The notes below the pieces were generated by a model. The model was given only the letters and a program-made list of their open reading frames with translations. It did no database searches and had not been told where the DNA came from. Positions 7,801 through 16,584 of a stretch of DNA of 64,000 nt are shown here, piece by piece. Both the position numbers and the translations under genes were made by a program. The stretch comes from an uncultured Bacteroidales bacterium. Its GTDB lineage: Bacteria; Bacteroidota; Bacteroidia; Bacteroidales; Paludibacteraceae. Numbering within the stretch: the stretch's first letter is position 1; each line of letters begins with the position of its first letter. The stretch covers positions 45,861 to 109,860 of the forward strand of contig CAMHOY010000007.1 of NCBI GenBank assembly GCA_946186915.1, in the 5' to 3' direction.

Positions 7801-10800
7801 GGGTCTTGTCATCATCCGGGTCGGCTTCGATCTCTTCTCGGGAGTAGTTCGGCCATGCTTCGCCGTCCAGCAGCAGGCTGGTCGTCTGCTTCACCTTCAG
7901 AATACGGAAGGTAGCGCAGTTATCGTCTGCGAACGTAGGCTTGTCATCCAGAGTGTTCATGACGGTAACACCCACGCGGAAGGTGTTGTTATCCGTCTGA
8001 GTTACCGGTAGGCGGCACACGATATAGAGCAGCCATGTGTCATCCACCTTGACGAAGGACTTGATATGCGCCGTCTTAATTTCTCCGAACTCAATGGTTC
8101 CCCAGTCATTATAATCGTGCGCAATGACCTCTTCGAAGGGACGGACATTGCCGGTCTCATCCAGGAACTGCGCTTTGCGCAGCGCGGCTGCTTCGCCGGT
8201 AATGCCTAACTTGGTCAAAGCCTGATCAATCAATGCGCCTCGTAAGGCGGATTGGCCGGCAGGAGCATCACTGGCGCTCGGGTCGTAGTCTGATTCCGGG
8301 ATGAGGACATAGCCGTAGTCATAGCCTTTGAGCGACTTGAGGAAGGGTTTTTCCACGGACTCTTTCGCCGTGAAACCATCCTTCACGTAACCCGGGAAGA
8401 CTTGCAGTTTGGGTTCGTTAATCGTATCCAGGGCGATATAACCGCCCGCTCCGTCGCTCTTACTTGCCAGCATGGGCACGTAGCCACCGGCACCGCCGTT
8501 AGCGGTATCTTTCCACATCTGGAACTGGTAAGCAACCAGTTTGCCGGGTTGGTAGAGTTCCGGTGCGGCTTGATAGTTGATGCGGATTAAGGCAACGACA
8601 CTATCCTCCCTGACGCAGTTGGCCTTGTTCTGGAAGACAGAGAACGCACGGTCTTTCTCGATGAAGCGCAAGCGGTCGATGAGGAGGTGGGCGTTCTGTT
8701 GCGAACCGCCACTGATCTCTGCGCGGCAGCGGAAATATTTATATTCCTCAATCCTCTCACGGGCAATAGGCAATGCCATTTGGTGCCAGTGATTTTCACT
8801 GGAGGATACGTATGGAATCTTACCGGACTTATAGCGGTAGATACGTGTCCAGTTTGTACCATCGTTACTACCCTCCATGTCGGCAGTGATCTCCGGCTCG
8901 TAGGAGTTGTCCACCGGGTTGCAGTAGTTACCTACGAGGTAGATCTGCTGACCGGAACAGGTCAACTGGTTGAAGTCGAAGTTCATGATGGTGGCACGTT
9001 TGCCGGCGGCATTCACGCAAAGCATATAGCCATGCTCCGCGCCCGCCATACACTCGAAGACCTCACCCGGGTTCTCGGTCGTCGGACCGGAAGGAGCGAT
9101 GAACTTGTTGATAAAGGCGTACTCGCCCTTACCCGGCATCTCGGTGCCGTCCACACGTCTGTCGGCGGGAATGACGGACAGCGGATAATGGTAACTCAGC
9201 TCCGTGAAGTCCCACGGGAAAGGCTGGTTGTAAGCCACTACGTCCGATGTGCCCGGCGCGGGCCAGTGCTCCATATCCAGGCTATAGATGATATCATAGT
9301 CGCGCTCGATCTCTTCTTCGGTGATGATGTCGCCGCCTAATTTTAACATCTCTGTGTCTGCACTACGCGTCTGACCTTGGAAATTCGCAATCTGGAAATG
9401 CTCCGTGCGGAGACGGTAGAGAATCGGTGCATTGACCGTGGTGTGCACACCTGCTTCGATATGCAATGCGCCATCGGCGGTCATGGAGTAGCCGGGGGCA
9501 TCACTAATGCCTTCACCCTTTCCTTCTTCCCCCGCAGAATAATCCCAATGCGCTACTTGCGTCCATGTAGTGCCATTGGTGCTCTTCTCCCATCGCGGCG
9601 TCTCGAAGTGATCTGGAACGACAGGATCTATAATCTCATAGAAACACCATCCTTGGTTGATAGACTCGACAGCACGATCATCGCCTTCGTTCAGCAAATT
9701 GAGATCCGCTTCGTCATAGGACCAAGGATTCCATGACCATCTTCTATCCGAAGTCCAAGCTGTTAATATACCGGAATAATCCCATATAATGGAAGCAGAC
9801 ATAGCCATTTTTACCAAGGCAGGATCAATATTAGTAATTCTGCTGGAGGAAGTACTAGAATAGGCATCTATGTGTATATCTTTGTTATTCGCTTGCCATC
9901 CACTCTCTCCCCAGTCCACACCGGCTCCTATGCCAAAAGCTCCTTTGTGCGCATACAAATACTCCTCATTATACGGGTTTCGCAACGTGTAAACGCCATT
10001 TCCGGTCTTCTTTAACTCCAACTGATAAGAAGCGTAACTACCTCCCGCATTCAATATGTCATCCTCGATGTGGTGGCGCAAATCAGCCGTATCCGTTCGG
10101 CTATTGAGGATATCTTGCTTGTAAATTTTGTCATCTGATGCGTTACCTCCCAAGATATATCCTCCGTTACGTCTCGGATTGACCAGAAATACTTTTTTTG
10201 TAGAGTCGATATCCATGGCTAATACCTCGGACGCGGTGAGCAGTTTGGCTTGTCTTAACGTAGAACCTGCTTTATATTTCTTACCAACACGGGCGTAGGT
10301 AGCCGCCTTGTCGTAGTTAGAGCCGGGGTCGGCACCCATATTTGGATCTACTGTTCCGGTAGGATCCGGGCGGAAATAATAGATATACTGCAAATGCTCC
10401 TCGTCGATTTCCTCGGAGCCGCGGTACGCAATCGGGCAGTTCGGTTGAATGGAGAACGCGCGTCCTGCGGGCGCTACGATGGTGTAGTTCTCTAACCAAT
10501 TAGCACCAGTTCCATCGCCGCGTACACCAGCCAATTGGTCTGCACGCGTCTTCGCCGGTTGGATATCGAAGATCTGACGATAACTCAGTGTCGGCTCGGT
10601 GAGCGAGGTCAAATCGACACCGACACCCGTAGTTCCGGTGGCCGTGATATTATAGTAATCGCTGACGTCGCAGGCGATCTTACCGCTCTTGGTACTGCTC
10701 TGCGGATAATTCACTGCAGGCACCGCTGTGCGTGTCCACTTGGTAAAGTGGTCTTGCGCAAATTGCGGATTGGAGGGGTGCTCTGTGTCCCGAATCACAT

Positions 10801-12886
10801 CCCATCTACCACGCGAAGAAGCATCGGTAGTGTGGTTAATCGGCATAAATTCGGTGTTGCGCACATTCTTCGGAACAACAGAATAAGCCCATAAACTGTT
10901 ATAGTTCGGGTCTTTGTCATGATCTGCGCCATCGTAATTAAACCAGCGGTAATATCCCCAGTGGTCACGGTGAAGCGGCAGGTTCAGCGGCTCTTCAGGG
11001 ATGGCATAAATGATATTCTTTTTCTCATGCACCGCCTGCAGTCCTTTGGCGTCAAGCTCTCCGTTGTGATGGAAGGCATATAACTCCGCATTATCCGCAC
11101 CTTTCCATTTCTGCGTGATCCATATCACACGCGAATCGGTCACATTGTCGCCTTTAGCACTGGAGTGCCAATAGCTGTAGGTATAGCGGATCTGCGCCGT
11201 GCGGTTGGATGTTGCATCCTCGTTATACGGTGCAATCTTAACGCGTATCTGGTTGCGTGCCGGTAGATAAGTAGCAACCACCCATTCACAGGGTGTACCA
11301 TCGATATTCAGTGCCTCGACCCGCAGGGTGTCATAGAGGTCGATATGATCAATAGTCGGCGGCTCTGCGTCAGTCCAAATAGTATCACGATGGCATGGTA
11401 AGCCGGCGATATTGACTGAACCAGACTCTCCGATATATTTGTCCACCTCGTTTCCGCTCACGCTGCGTACAACATGTCCGCTTTCATAATCACCGGAGAT
11501 AATGAAAGTTTTGGCGGTATCGGCGGGATTGTCTCCCACTTTCGAATAATTGAATACCCAGTTGTTCGGCTCAGCAGCGGTGTGCATCGTGGTATAGGAA
11601 TCCCGATGGAAGATCTGACGATTCACATTCACCGAGTCGCGGTAATCTTGTCCATGACACGTAAAATGCGTATAGAGCACATCGCTATGGTTGAGATAGT
11701 CACCTTCGGTCGGTGCACCGCCACCGGCAGGCTTGCGCAAGAAACGCGCTGTAGGACGGTCAATAGGCGACTTTCCTATCGCATAAATCGTGTCATACCA
11801 TACATTGTCGCGTAGCCGGAATCCGTCTTTGCGCGCCCAAACCATCGTCGTATCCGCCCAACCCCAGATAGCAACGGGATTCTCCGGATCGGTTGTGTCA
11901 TAGCCGGTGATGGTATAATATTTCATCTTTGAGTGACCGTCATATAAATCCAGATGTGCCTCGTCCGCCGGATTGGATTTCCACTCAAAATGTCCCACGA
12001 GGTTGTACGGGGGATTGATAAGCGTCGTTTGGTTCGTGATAGGTGTGGACTGGCGCGCGAAGACATCGGCGTGATTGTAGCGGCTACGAAAACGGTCCAC
12101 ATCCTCGTAGTAAATAACCTGCGAGGTGATAGGCTGCATGACCGTGTCGTGCGTCACGTCATAGCCGAACGAGATAGTGGTCGGCGTCATGTGATAAATC
12201 AAGTCGCTACCCGTATGTCTGTCCCAGACAGAGACACGTTGCGAAGCGGCAGGCTTGGCGCCGTAGAGGTGGCCGAAACCATAGACAGGGTCGTACGCCA
12301 GGTAGCGGTTTACCTCCACGCCCATCTCATCGGAGATGCAATAAAGGAAACCCTGGATATACTTGTTCCGCTCGCGGTCGTCTTTCTCCGTGTACCACTT
12401 GGTTGCGTTGGATTCTGCCAGGAGTTGCAGTGGACTGTAACCCGCCGCACTCGGTCCTTTGGAGAGGAAACGCTCACGCTCAACACCATCGCGCTCCGCC
12501 AGCCATACGCTCTTGACGGTACGGGAGTAGTTCTTGTCAGGACGGATAGCGCCCGTCTCACTCCAGTTGCGTCCTACTACCCACATCGCCGCATAGCACG
12601 GTTGCTCATAGGCATAGACGGTGTCTTTGCCCAACTTAGCCTGGATAGTGTCCACGCCAAGGTAATAACGCTTGCCGTTATATACCGTAGAGAACGTCAC
12701 ATAGGAACCGGCAGGAACGACTGCGGCAGGATCATCTACGTATCCACCGCCTAAACCCTTCTCGCCCTCGTGCTTGATTTTGTGCCCGTCCGCATACGCG
12801 CGTAGCGCAACACCCGCGAGGGTCGAAATAATGAACGCCAAACAGAGCCATGTTTTGATGGCTGACAAAGAATGCTGTATCTTCAT
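4877..12886 (-). CDS. Giant secreted protein with T9SS type A sorting domain
   Basis: A 2669-aa protein with an N-terminal signal region (MKIQHSLSAIKTWLCLAF... to about residue 32). The body is non-repetitive and rich in aromatic residues, Asp and Asn, without a catalytic domain I recognise. An early segment reads YVTFSTVYNGKRYYLGVDT. The last 60 residues have the C-terminal sorting pattern of type IX substrates: IIYDLLGRRVMML, then LPTGVYIIQRGNKTERMVIR. It is therefore probably exported through the outer membrane and attached to the surface. It has its own promoter. The downstream small membrane-tailed gene overlaps its stop. Adhesin, S-layer or binding roles are all possible. Confidence 0.85.
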   Translation of the reverse strand: MKIQHSLSAIKTWLCLAFIISTLAGVALRAYADGHKIKHEGEKGLGGGYVDDPAAVVPAGSYVTFSTVYNGKRYYLGVDTIQAKLGKDTVYAYEQPCYAAMWVVGRNWSETGAIRPDKNYSRTVKSVWLAERDGVERERFLSKGPSAAGYSPLQLLAESNATKWYTEKDDRERNKYIQGFLYCISDEMGVEVNRYLAYDPVYGFGHLYGAKPAASQRVSVWDRHTGSDLIYHMTPTTISFGYDVTHDTVMQPITSQVIYYEDVDRFRSRYNHADVFARQSTPITNQTTLINPPYNLVGHFEWKSNPADEAHLDLYDGHSKMKYYTITGYDTTDPENPVAIWGWADTTMVWARKDGFRLRDNVWYDTIYAIGKSPIDRPTARFLRKPAGGGAPTEGDYLNHSDVLYTHFTCHGQDYRDSVNVNRQIFHRDSYTTMHTAAEPNNWVFNYSKVGDNPADTAKTFIISGDYESGHVVRSVSGNEVDKYIGESGSVNIAGLPCHRDTIWTDAEPPTIDHIDLYDTLRVEALNIDGTPCEWVVATYLPARNQIRVKIAPYNEDATSNRTAQIRYTYSYWHSSAKGDNVTDSRVIWITQKWKGADNAELYAFHHNGELDAKGLQAVHEKKNIIYAIPEEPLNLPLHRDHWGYYRWFNYDGADHDKDPNYNSLWAYSVVPKNVRNTEFMPINHTTDASSRGRWDVIRDTEHPSNPQFAQDHFTKWTRTAVPAVNYPQSSTKSGKIACDVSDYYNITATGTTGVGVDLTSLTEPTLSYRQIFDIQPAKTRADQLAGVRGDGTGANWLENYTIVAPAGRAFSIQPNCPIAYRGSEEIDEEHLQYIYYFRPDPTGTVDPNMGADPGSNYDKAATYARVGKKYKAGSTLRQAKLLTASEVLAMDIDSTKKVFLVNPRRNGGYILGGNASDDKIYKQDILNSRTDTADLRHHIEDDILNAGGSYASYQLELKKTGNGVYTLRNPYNEEYLYAHKGAFGIGAGVDWGESGWQANNKDIHIDAYSSTSSSRITNIDPALVKMAMSASIIWDYSGILTAWTSDRRWSWNPWSYDEADLNLLNEGDDRAVESINQGWCFYEIIDPVVPDHFETPRWEKSTNGTTWTQVAHWDYSAGEEGKGEGISDAPGYSMTADGALHIEAGVHTTVNAPILYRLRTEHFQIANFQGQTRSADTEMLKLGGDIITEEEIERDYDIIYSLDMEHWPAPGTSDVVAYNQPFPWDFTELSYHYPLSVIPADRRVDGTEMPGKGEYAFINKFIAPSGPTTENPGEVFECMAGAEHGYMLCVNAAGKRATIMNFDFNQLTCSGQQIYLVGNYCNPVDNSYEPEITADMEGSNDGTNWTRIYRYKSGKIPYVSSSENHWHQMALPIARERIEEYKYFRCRAEISGGSQQNAHLLIDRLRFIEKDRAFSVFQNKANCVREDSVVALIRINYQAAPELYQPGKLVAYQFQMWKDTANGGAGGYVPMLASKSDGAGGYIALDTINEPKLQVFPGYVKDGFTAKESVEKPFLKSLKGYDYGYVLIPESDYDPSASDAPAGQSALRGALIDQALTKLGITGEAAALRKAQFLDETGNVRPFEEVIAHDYNDWGTIEFGEIKTAHIKSFVKVDDTWLLYIVCRLPVTQTDNNTFRVGVTVMNTLDDKPTFADDNCATFRILKVKQTTSLLLDGEAWPNYSREEIEADPDDDKTLLPANETYRASIKLTVKDLVGIYPTTNPRCKFDLLHAADSVRPNTAAGNLAFLRRYGCTRDQFIDDMEAFRIDDERNVMRDITDWNLVTPEMFTYTGRTPQVATEIYNRLNHLIRDLHVLELGLDYRDIYMGDKADSWFYLLPIPATGLFDVNRSASSLPDTTMNASVCNDTLWLQLHSEDPTAKLRFGYDSRVGDTYVVPVIRASKSQANGEDGKRLTIRIAESWCDPTHTVVIGKDSTELIGSNDPAWTGMQTFKYHQHKDMDDHKPNEYTYYAKGDTMQLTPAAGNNIALKAGYWYQFRTAFFAALNTDTYTADPERATGHTQFILAIAPDTVRWTPEHAGKANYWNDDHNWTPVMYNAPADFIATVPMGDTKVIIPGVAEGLLPIASEVVEFQKDTLHYGYAKNTCKEILFKQNAQILGQEKLDYKKAFVDVQFTTGNWQTFSPALEHIYSGDLYIPSDLSTDKDFLPGTFPAGSGFSGSKNPRVWPYAFYQGFYNSAVRVAFQNSDEEGNPVAYTTQRSKNTVDWVRSNALDVPYVPGAACVINSYDESDEDGNQIVVRLPKQEASYYGFGKKGSTYVATNEAIPMQDGGTPRPAFNALVHNLAYDSTALLTAGGEGITYTLTNEIASEIFFFGNPTMSLIDVYTLCKDNAAVLQHEDGTHHFTAYQLINGSSYTVRNITGPGQYFVSPQRAVGLIASSAQNELNIVLKPSALVAVTGEGIIVGSPSIKSGAPKRYARQEETENEDLRQLFITASNETDDGVKKAYLVLGEKENAQRGFLKGEDALCLSSGLNYFNYGAFSTPLSMYTIADNQALMMDIRDTLSNVPLVFSMLNEKYDFSDYTILAFSFNGEWSEPLYLHDALYGDSIMISDGLRIAVRTPLNDQIRYYINAHRAPKATEDTNIATGIDNNGGLINGDASLNDGRTIIYDLLGRRVMMLGENDLITNVQLPTGVYIIQRGNKTERMVIR

Positions 12887-12923
12887 TTGTATCTAAATTT
12901 TACGTATGTAAAGAAATCTGGCG

Positions 12924-12955
12924 CAAAGTTAACAAAAATTTGCCAAATGGGCAAA
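12924..12955 (-). promoter_or_regulatory. Promoter of the giant T9SS gene
   Basis: TTTG (12952-12955), 20 bp, TAACTTTG (12924-12931) on the minus strand. The leader is about 30 nt. Confidence 0.85.
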
Positions 12956-13055
12956 AAAAATTGCAAAATGCAAACTGCACTTTGCAAAATAAGCGAATTT
13001 TATGTTCTAAATCTCTTATATTATGTAATAATGTAGTATATTACCAATAAATTTT

Positions 13056-13946
13056 TTATTTTTTCAATTGGAACGGGAAAGAGCCGATGAGGTTGCCGTC
13101 GCAGAAGAAATCGATGGTATAGAATCCTTCTTCGACCTCGTCAATCGGCCAATAACAGGTGCCGTTATAGTTCTCTCCGCTATACTCGATTTGCTGCACG
13201 AGGGTGTAATTGATCTCCTGGTTCTCAAACGGGAAGAGGAGGTTGTTGTCTTCGCCGAGGAGTTCTCCGTCGGGTTCGGTGATTCGTACGTAGAGGTTCT
13301 TCATGCCCGGTGCGCAGGTGATATTCTTCGCGATGACGAAGTCGAACTGCAGTTTGCGGATCTGACCTGCCATGCGCGTCTTCTTGTCGCGTTTATTGAG
13401 AGTGGTGAGTGTGCAGGAAGTCATCTCGAGCATGGCGGCACGAGTGACCGTTTCCGTCAGTTGAGTGTTGGCTTGCGTCAGTTCCTCGTTTCTGGAGCGC
13501 ACCTGTTGGTTCTCTGCCTTAACTTGCTGATTTTCAACGGTCAGCCGCTGATTGGTGGCGTTAAGACTGTCTATCTGGCGCACGTAGTCTTTCATCACCG
13601 CGCGCACGGTGGCAAGTTCTTTCTTTAGTTCGGCGATACGTCTTGCGTTGGAGGCTTTCGTCTGACGCAGTTCCTCGAGCAAGTCCTGTACGCGTTGTTG
13701 CTCGCGGCTCAGGAGGTCCTGCAGGCTGTCATTATGGATATCCATGTTCTGATAGCCATCGAACTGGATAGCGAGGTCTTCGTATTCCTCTTGCAGTTCT
13801 TCTTTCTCGATGGTCATTTGCTCCACGAGTTCGTTCATCTCTGTGTGTTGGTTCCAATAGAGATACGTTAATGCGCCGAGTGCGATGAGCAGGACGGCGA
13901 GGATGATCCAGAGGAGCTTGTTATTGTTCTTTTTTTCTTCTGTCAT
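13056..13946 (-). CDS. Membrane-anchored coiled-coil protein
   Basis: A 296-aa protein. Residues 11-29 form one membrane helix (LWIILAVLLIALGALTYLYW). About 33-165 is a long coiled coil with heptads (EELQEEYEDL, LLEELRQTK, TVENQQVKAENQQVRSRN). The rest is a beta-rich domain ending FCDGNLIGSFPFQLKK. The function is not known to me. It follows murF with a 4-bp ATGA overlap, at the end of the long envelope-gene run, which suggests an envelope-linked role. Confidence 0.8.
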   Translation of the reverse strand: MTEEKKNNNKLLWIILAVLLIALGALTYLYWNQHTEMNELVEQMTIEKEELQEEYEDLAIQFDGYQNMDIHNDSLQDLLSREQQRVQDLLEELRQTKASNARRIAELKKELATVRAVMKDYVRQIDSLNATNQRLTVENQQVKAENQQVRSRNEELTQANTQLTETVTRAAMLEMTSCTLTTLNKRDKKTRMAGQIRKLQFDFVIAKNITCAPGMKNLYVRITEPDGELLGEDNNLLFPFENQEINYTLVQQIEYSGENYNGTCYWPIDEVEEGFYTIDFFCDGNLIGSFPFQLKK

Positions 13947-15151
13947 AATAAAGGAATAACTTTTTCTAATTGGTTACTGCGACTGCCTTTGAGCAGTATT
14001 CTATACCCGTTGAGGGGCTCTTTTTTCAGGGCTTCGCAGAGTGCGTCCACGTCGTCGAAGACGGGATAAGGAGCGGTTGTTTCTTTGTACTCGGGTCCGA
14101 CGAGCAGCACCTTGTCCGCCTTGCGTTCCAGCAGCATGTTGACGATGTTCTGGTGCTCAAGATGGCTGTATTCGCCGAGTTCGCGCATGGCGCCCAAGAT
14201 ATAACAATCTGACTTCTGACTTCTGACCTCTGACTTCTGACATCCAAAGGCCTCTATGGCCGCCTGCATGGAGGTTGGGTTGGCGTTATAGGCATCGACG
14301 ACCACGGTGTTGCGCTCGGTCTGCATGAGTTGGGAGCGGTTGTTGGAGGGGATGTAGGCGCGGATGGCTGCGAGCGCCGTCTCGTGGTCCACGCCGAAAA
14401 ACTCGCCTACGCACAGCGCCGCCGACACGTTCTCGGCATTATAGCCGCCTACCAGATGCGTGCCTTCCGGCATCGTGCCGGTAGCGTAATTGATAATTGA
14501 TGATTGATGATTGATGATTTTAGACTGCGCAGCAGTCAACATCTCTTTGAGATAGGGGTTGTCGGCGTTGCGGAAGATAGTCCCGTGATGCGCGAGGAGG
14601 AAGTCATACAGTTCGGCTTTGGTGCGCATGACACCTTCGAAAGACCCGAAACCCTGGAGGTGCGCCCGTCCGACATTGGTGATCAGACCATAGTTCGGTT
14701 CGGCTATCTCCACGAGTTCTTGGATATCCCCGGGATGCGAGGCGCCCATCTCGACGATCGCCATCTCGTGCGCGCGCGTCATACTTAATAAGGTAAGAGG
14801 CACGCCGATCTGGTTGTTCAGATTGCCTTGGGTGTAGTACAGGTTATACTTCGTAGCGAGCACCGCCGCGCAGAGTTCCTTGGTGGTCGTCTTGCCGTTG
14901 GTGCCGGTGATGCCGAGGATAGGCAGTCCTAACTCCCTCCGCCAGGCACGGGCGAGATCCTGGAGGTCTCTTAAAGCATTCTCGCCACAGATGATATACT
15001 CCGCTCCGTCGCGGCGAGCCTGCTCGACGAAGTCATTGCCGTCGAAATGTTCACCCTTGAGCGCAACAAAGACAGAGCCGGAAGTGACCTTCCGGCTGTC
15101 TGTCGTGACATGTAAGGATTCCTTATTTCTTATTAGGAAGTTCCAGTCCAT
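13943..15151 (-). CDS. murF: UDP-MurNAc-tripeptide:D-Ala-D-Ala ligase
   Basis: The last cytoplasmic ligase of peptidoglycan precursor synthesis; it adds D-Ala-D-Ala to UDP-MurNAc-tripeptide using ATP. The P-loop GITGTNGKTTTKE lies at about 80-92, MGASHPGDI at about 170, and the C-terminal VDAYNANPTSMQAAI at about 285. The 402-aa length is slightly short for MurF. Two stretches are encoded by 7-bp repeats: SKIINHQSSIINY (about 211-223) and KSEVRSQKSD (about 303-312). Both look like insertions in surface loops. It overlaps the MFS gene by 29 bp and the coiled-coil gene by 4 bp. Confidence 0.95.
   Translation of the reverse strand: MDWNFLIRNKESLHVTTDSRKVTSGSVFVALKGEHFDGNDFVEQARRDGAEYIICGENALRDLQDLARAWRRELGLPILGITGTNGKTTTKELCAAVLATKYNLYYTQGNLNNQIGVPLTLLSMTRAHEMAIVEMGASHPGDIQELVEIAEPNYGLITNVGRAHLQGFGSFEGVMRTKAELYDFLLAHHGTIFRNADNPYLKEMLTAAQSKIINHQSSIINYATGTMPEGTHLVGGYNAENVSAALCVGEFFGVDHETALAAIRAYIPSNNRSQLMQTERNTVVVDAYNANPTSMQAAIEAFGCQKSEVRSQKSDCYILGAMRELGEYSHLEHQNIVNMLLERKADKVLLVGPEYKETTAPYPVFDDVDALCEALKKEPLNGYRILLKGSRSNQLEKVIPLL
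14208..14242. repeat. 7-bp tandem repeat inside murF (first)
   Basis: Five heptamers of the form TCTGACT, exactly 35 bp, encode the KSEVRSQKSD stretch. Confidence 0.9.
14487..14521. repeat. 7-bp tandem repeat inside murF (second)
   Basis: Five heptamers TAATTGA/TGATTGA, again 35 bp, encode the INHQSSIIN stretch. The unit differs from the other murF tract. Confidence 0.9.
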
Positions 15152-16493
15152 AACCTTTCCGTTTATCCTCTACCTTCAGGGCGAGACTCAGCAGGAAAGC
15201 GAGTACGCCGAAGGACGCAAATACGATCATCGGCACGAGATATCCGTTGGTAGCGACGCGCAGCTTGCCGATGAGCAGCGGCACGAGGCACAGTCCTACG
15301 TTCTGCACCCAGAAGATAAGGCAATACGCCGAACCCAGCACTTTCTCATCGATGATCTTCGGCACGGACGGCCACATCGATGCCGGCACGAGCGAGAAGC
15401 TGACGCCGAGGACGAGGATAGTGATCAGTGCCAAGGTCTTGCTCGGATAAGCGGGCAGGACGAACGCGAAGACGCAGTGACAGGCGATCATGATGACCGC
15501 GCCGAGGAGCATCATAGACGCTCCCTTGCCCTTATAGTCGATGAACGCACCGAGGAAGGGAGTCAATACCATCGCCAGTATCGGGAACCACTTGAAGAGA
15601 CCTGCCGCTTCGGAGTTGCTGATATTCAGGGTCTCCTCCAGGAAGTTCGTCGCGAAACGCTGGAAGGGGAAGATAGCCGAGTAATAGAGCACGCACAGGA
15701 GCGCGATGATCCAGAACATCTTCGAGGTAAGGATCTGCTTGAGGTCCGATACATGGAACTCGTCCTCCGGGTCTTTCTCTTCGGTAGCCTCTCCGAGCGC
15801 AACGAGTTGCTGGTCGAACTTCGTATCCATGATGGTGAAGACGAAGAAATTAAGCAGTCCGATCACGAGCAGCGCCGACGCGAAGAGCAGCGGGGCTACA
15901 ACAGAGTTGGTGCCATCGACCGCAAAGCGCTCACTAAGCATCGGTGCGAACCACATGGCGGCAAACACGCCGAGACGCGCAATCGCCATCTCTAGGCCCA
16001 TCGCCAATGCCATCTCTTTGCCTTTGAACCATTTAGCCAGAATCTTGCTTACCGTCGTACCTGCCATCTCGCATCCGCAACCGAAGATCATGAAACCGAA
16101 CATCGCCAACTTGGCGCTACCCGGCATGGCGGGCCACCACGCATTCAGCCATTCTACGGTATTGGCCTCCGGCCAGGAGATACCCCAGAACTTAATCGCG
16201 GCACCGATGACCATCAGGCTGGCACTCAACAAGCCCGTGAAGCGTACACCCATCTTGTCGAGGATGATACCCGCGAGGATGAGGAAACCGAAGACATTGA
16301 GCAGGTATTCTCCGGCAGCGTACGTACCGAAGTCACCGCGGTCCCAGTTCAGACTCTCTTCCAGCAGCGAGGCCAGCGGAGAGAGGATATCGACGAACAT
16401 ATAGGCGAAGAACATCATCGATGCCACCAGCACCAATACCGCCCAACGCGCCACCGCACTATCGCGGAGTGTCTTTTGTATCTTTTCTACCAT
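15123..16493 (-). CDS. MFS transporter
   Basis: A 456-aa protein with about 12 hydrophobic segments in two halves separated by a charged central loop (EATEEKDPEDEFHVSDLKQ, about 237-256), the layout of the major facilitator superfamily. KWFKGKEMALAMG and a similar element in the second half match family loops. The substrate cannot be read from the sequence. It overlaps murF (29 bp) and the upstream 41-aa gene (35 bp), so it is part of the envelope operon. Confidence 0.85.
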   Translation of the reverse strand: MVEKIQKTLRDSAVARWAVLVLVASMMFFAYMFVDILSPLASLLEESLNWDRGDFGTYAAGEYLLNVFGFLILAGIILDKMGVRFTGLLSASLMVIGAAIKFWGISWPEANTVEWLNAWWPAMPGSAKLAMFGFMIFGCGCEMAGTTVSKILAKWFKGKEMALAMGLEMAIARLGVFAAMWFAPMLSERFAVDGTNSVVAPLLFASALLVIGLLNFFVFTIMDTKFDQQLVALGEATEEKDPEDEFHVSDLKQILTSKMFWIIALLCVLYYSAIFPFQRFATNFLEETLNISNSEAAGLFKWFPILAMVLTPFLGAFIDYKGKGASMMLLGAVIMIACHCVFAFVLPAYPSKTLALITILVLGVSFSLVPASMWPSVPKIIDEKVLGSAYCLIFWVQNVGLCLVPLLIGKLRVATNGYLVPMIVFASFGVLAFLLSLALKVEDKRKGYGLELPNKK

Positions 16494-16584
16494 GAGTGTA
16501 GGAAAATTTAGATTTCTTCTTCAGCCATTCTGCCTTTTTCTTCTCGTACTCGGCATAATGGGATTCCAAATAGCCGTCAGCCAT
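16459..16584 (-). CDS. 41-residue basic small protein
   Basis: A very short ORF found by reading the gap between ompH and the MFS gene. Its ATG shares bases with the ompH stop (TAATG at 16582-16586). The peptide starts MADGYLESHYAEYEKKKAEW and continues with lysine-rich sequence to a TAG stop that overlaps the MFS gene by 35 bp. Short MAD-x-YLE-type peptides of this kind occur in Bacteroidales, to my recollection, without a known role. The tight coupling and good coding character support it as real. Confidence 0.6.
   Translation of the reverse strand: MADGYLESHYAEYEKKKAEWLKKKSKFSYTHGRKDTKDTPR

Noticed and set aside
6446..8011. 521-aa plus-strand open frame
   Set aside because: Lies wholly inside the giant T9SS gene on the other strand; no promoter or domain, composition typical of an antisense shadow.
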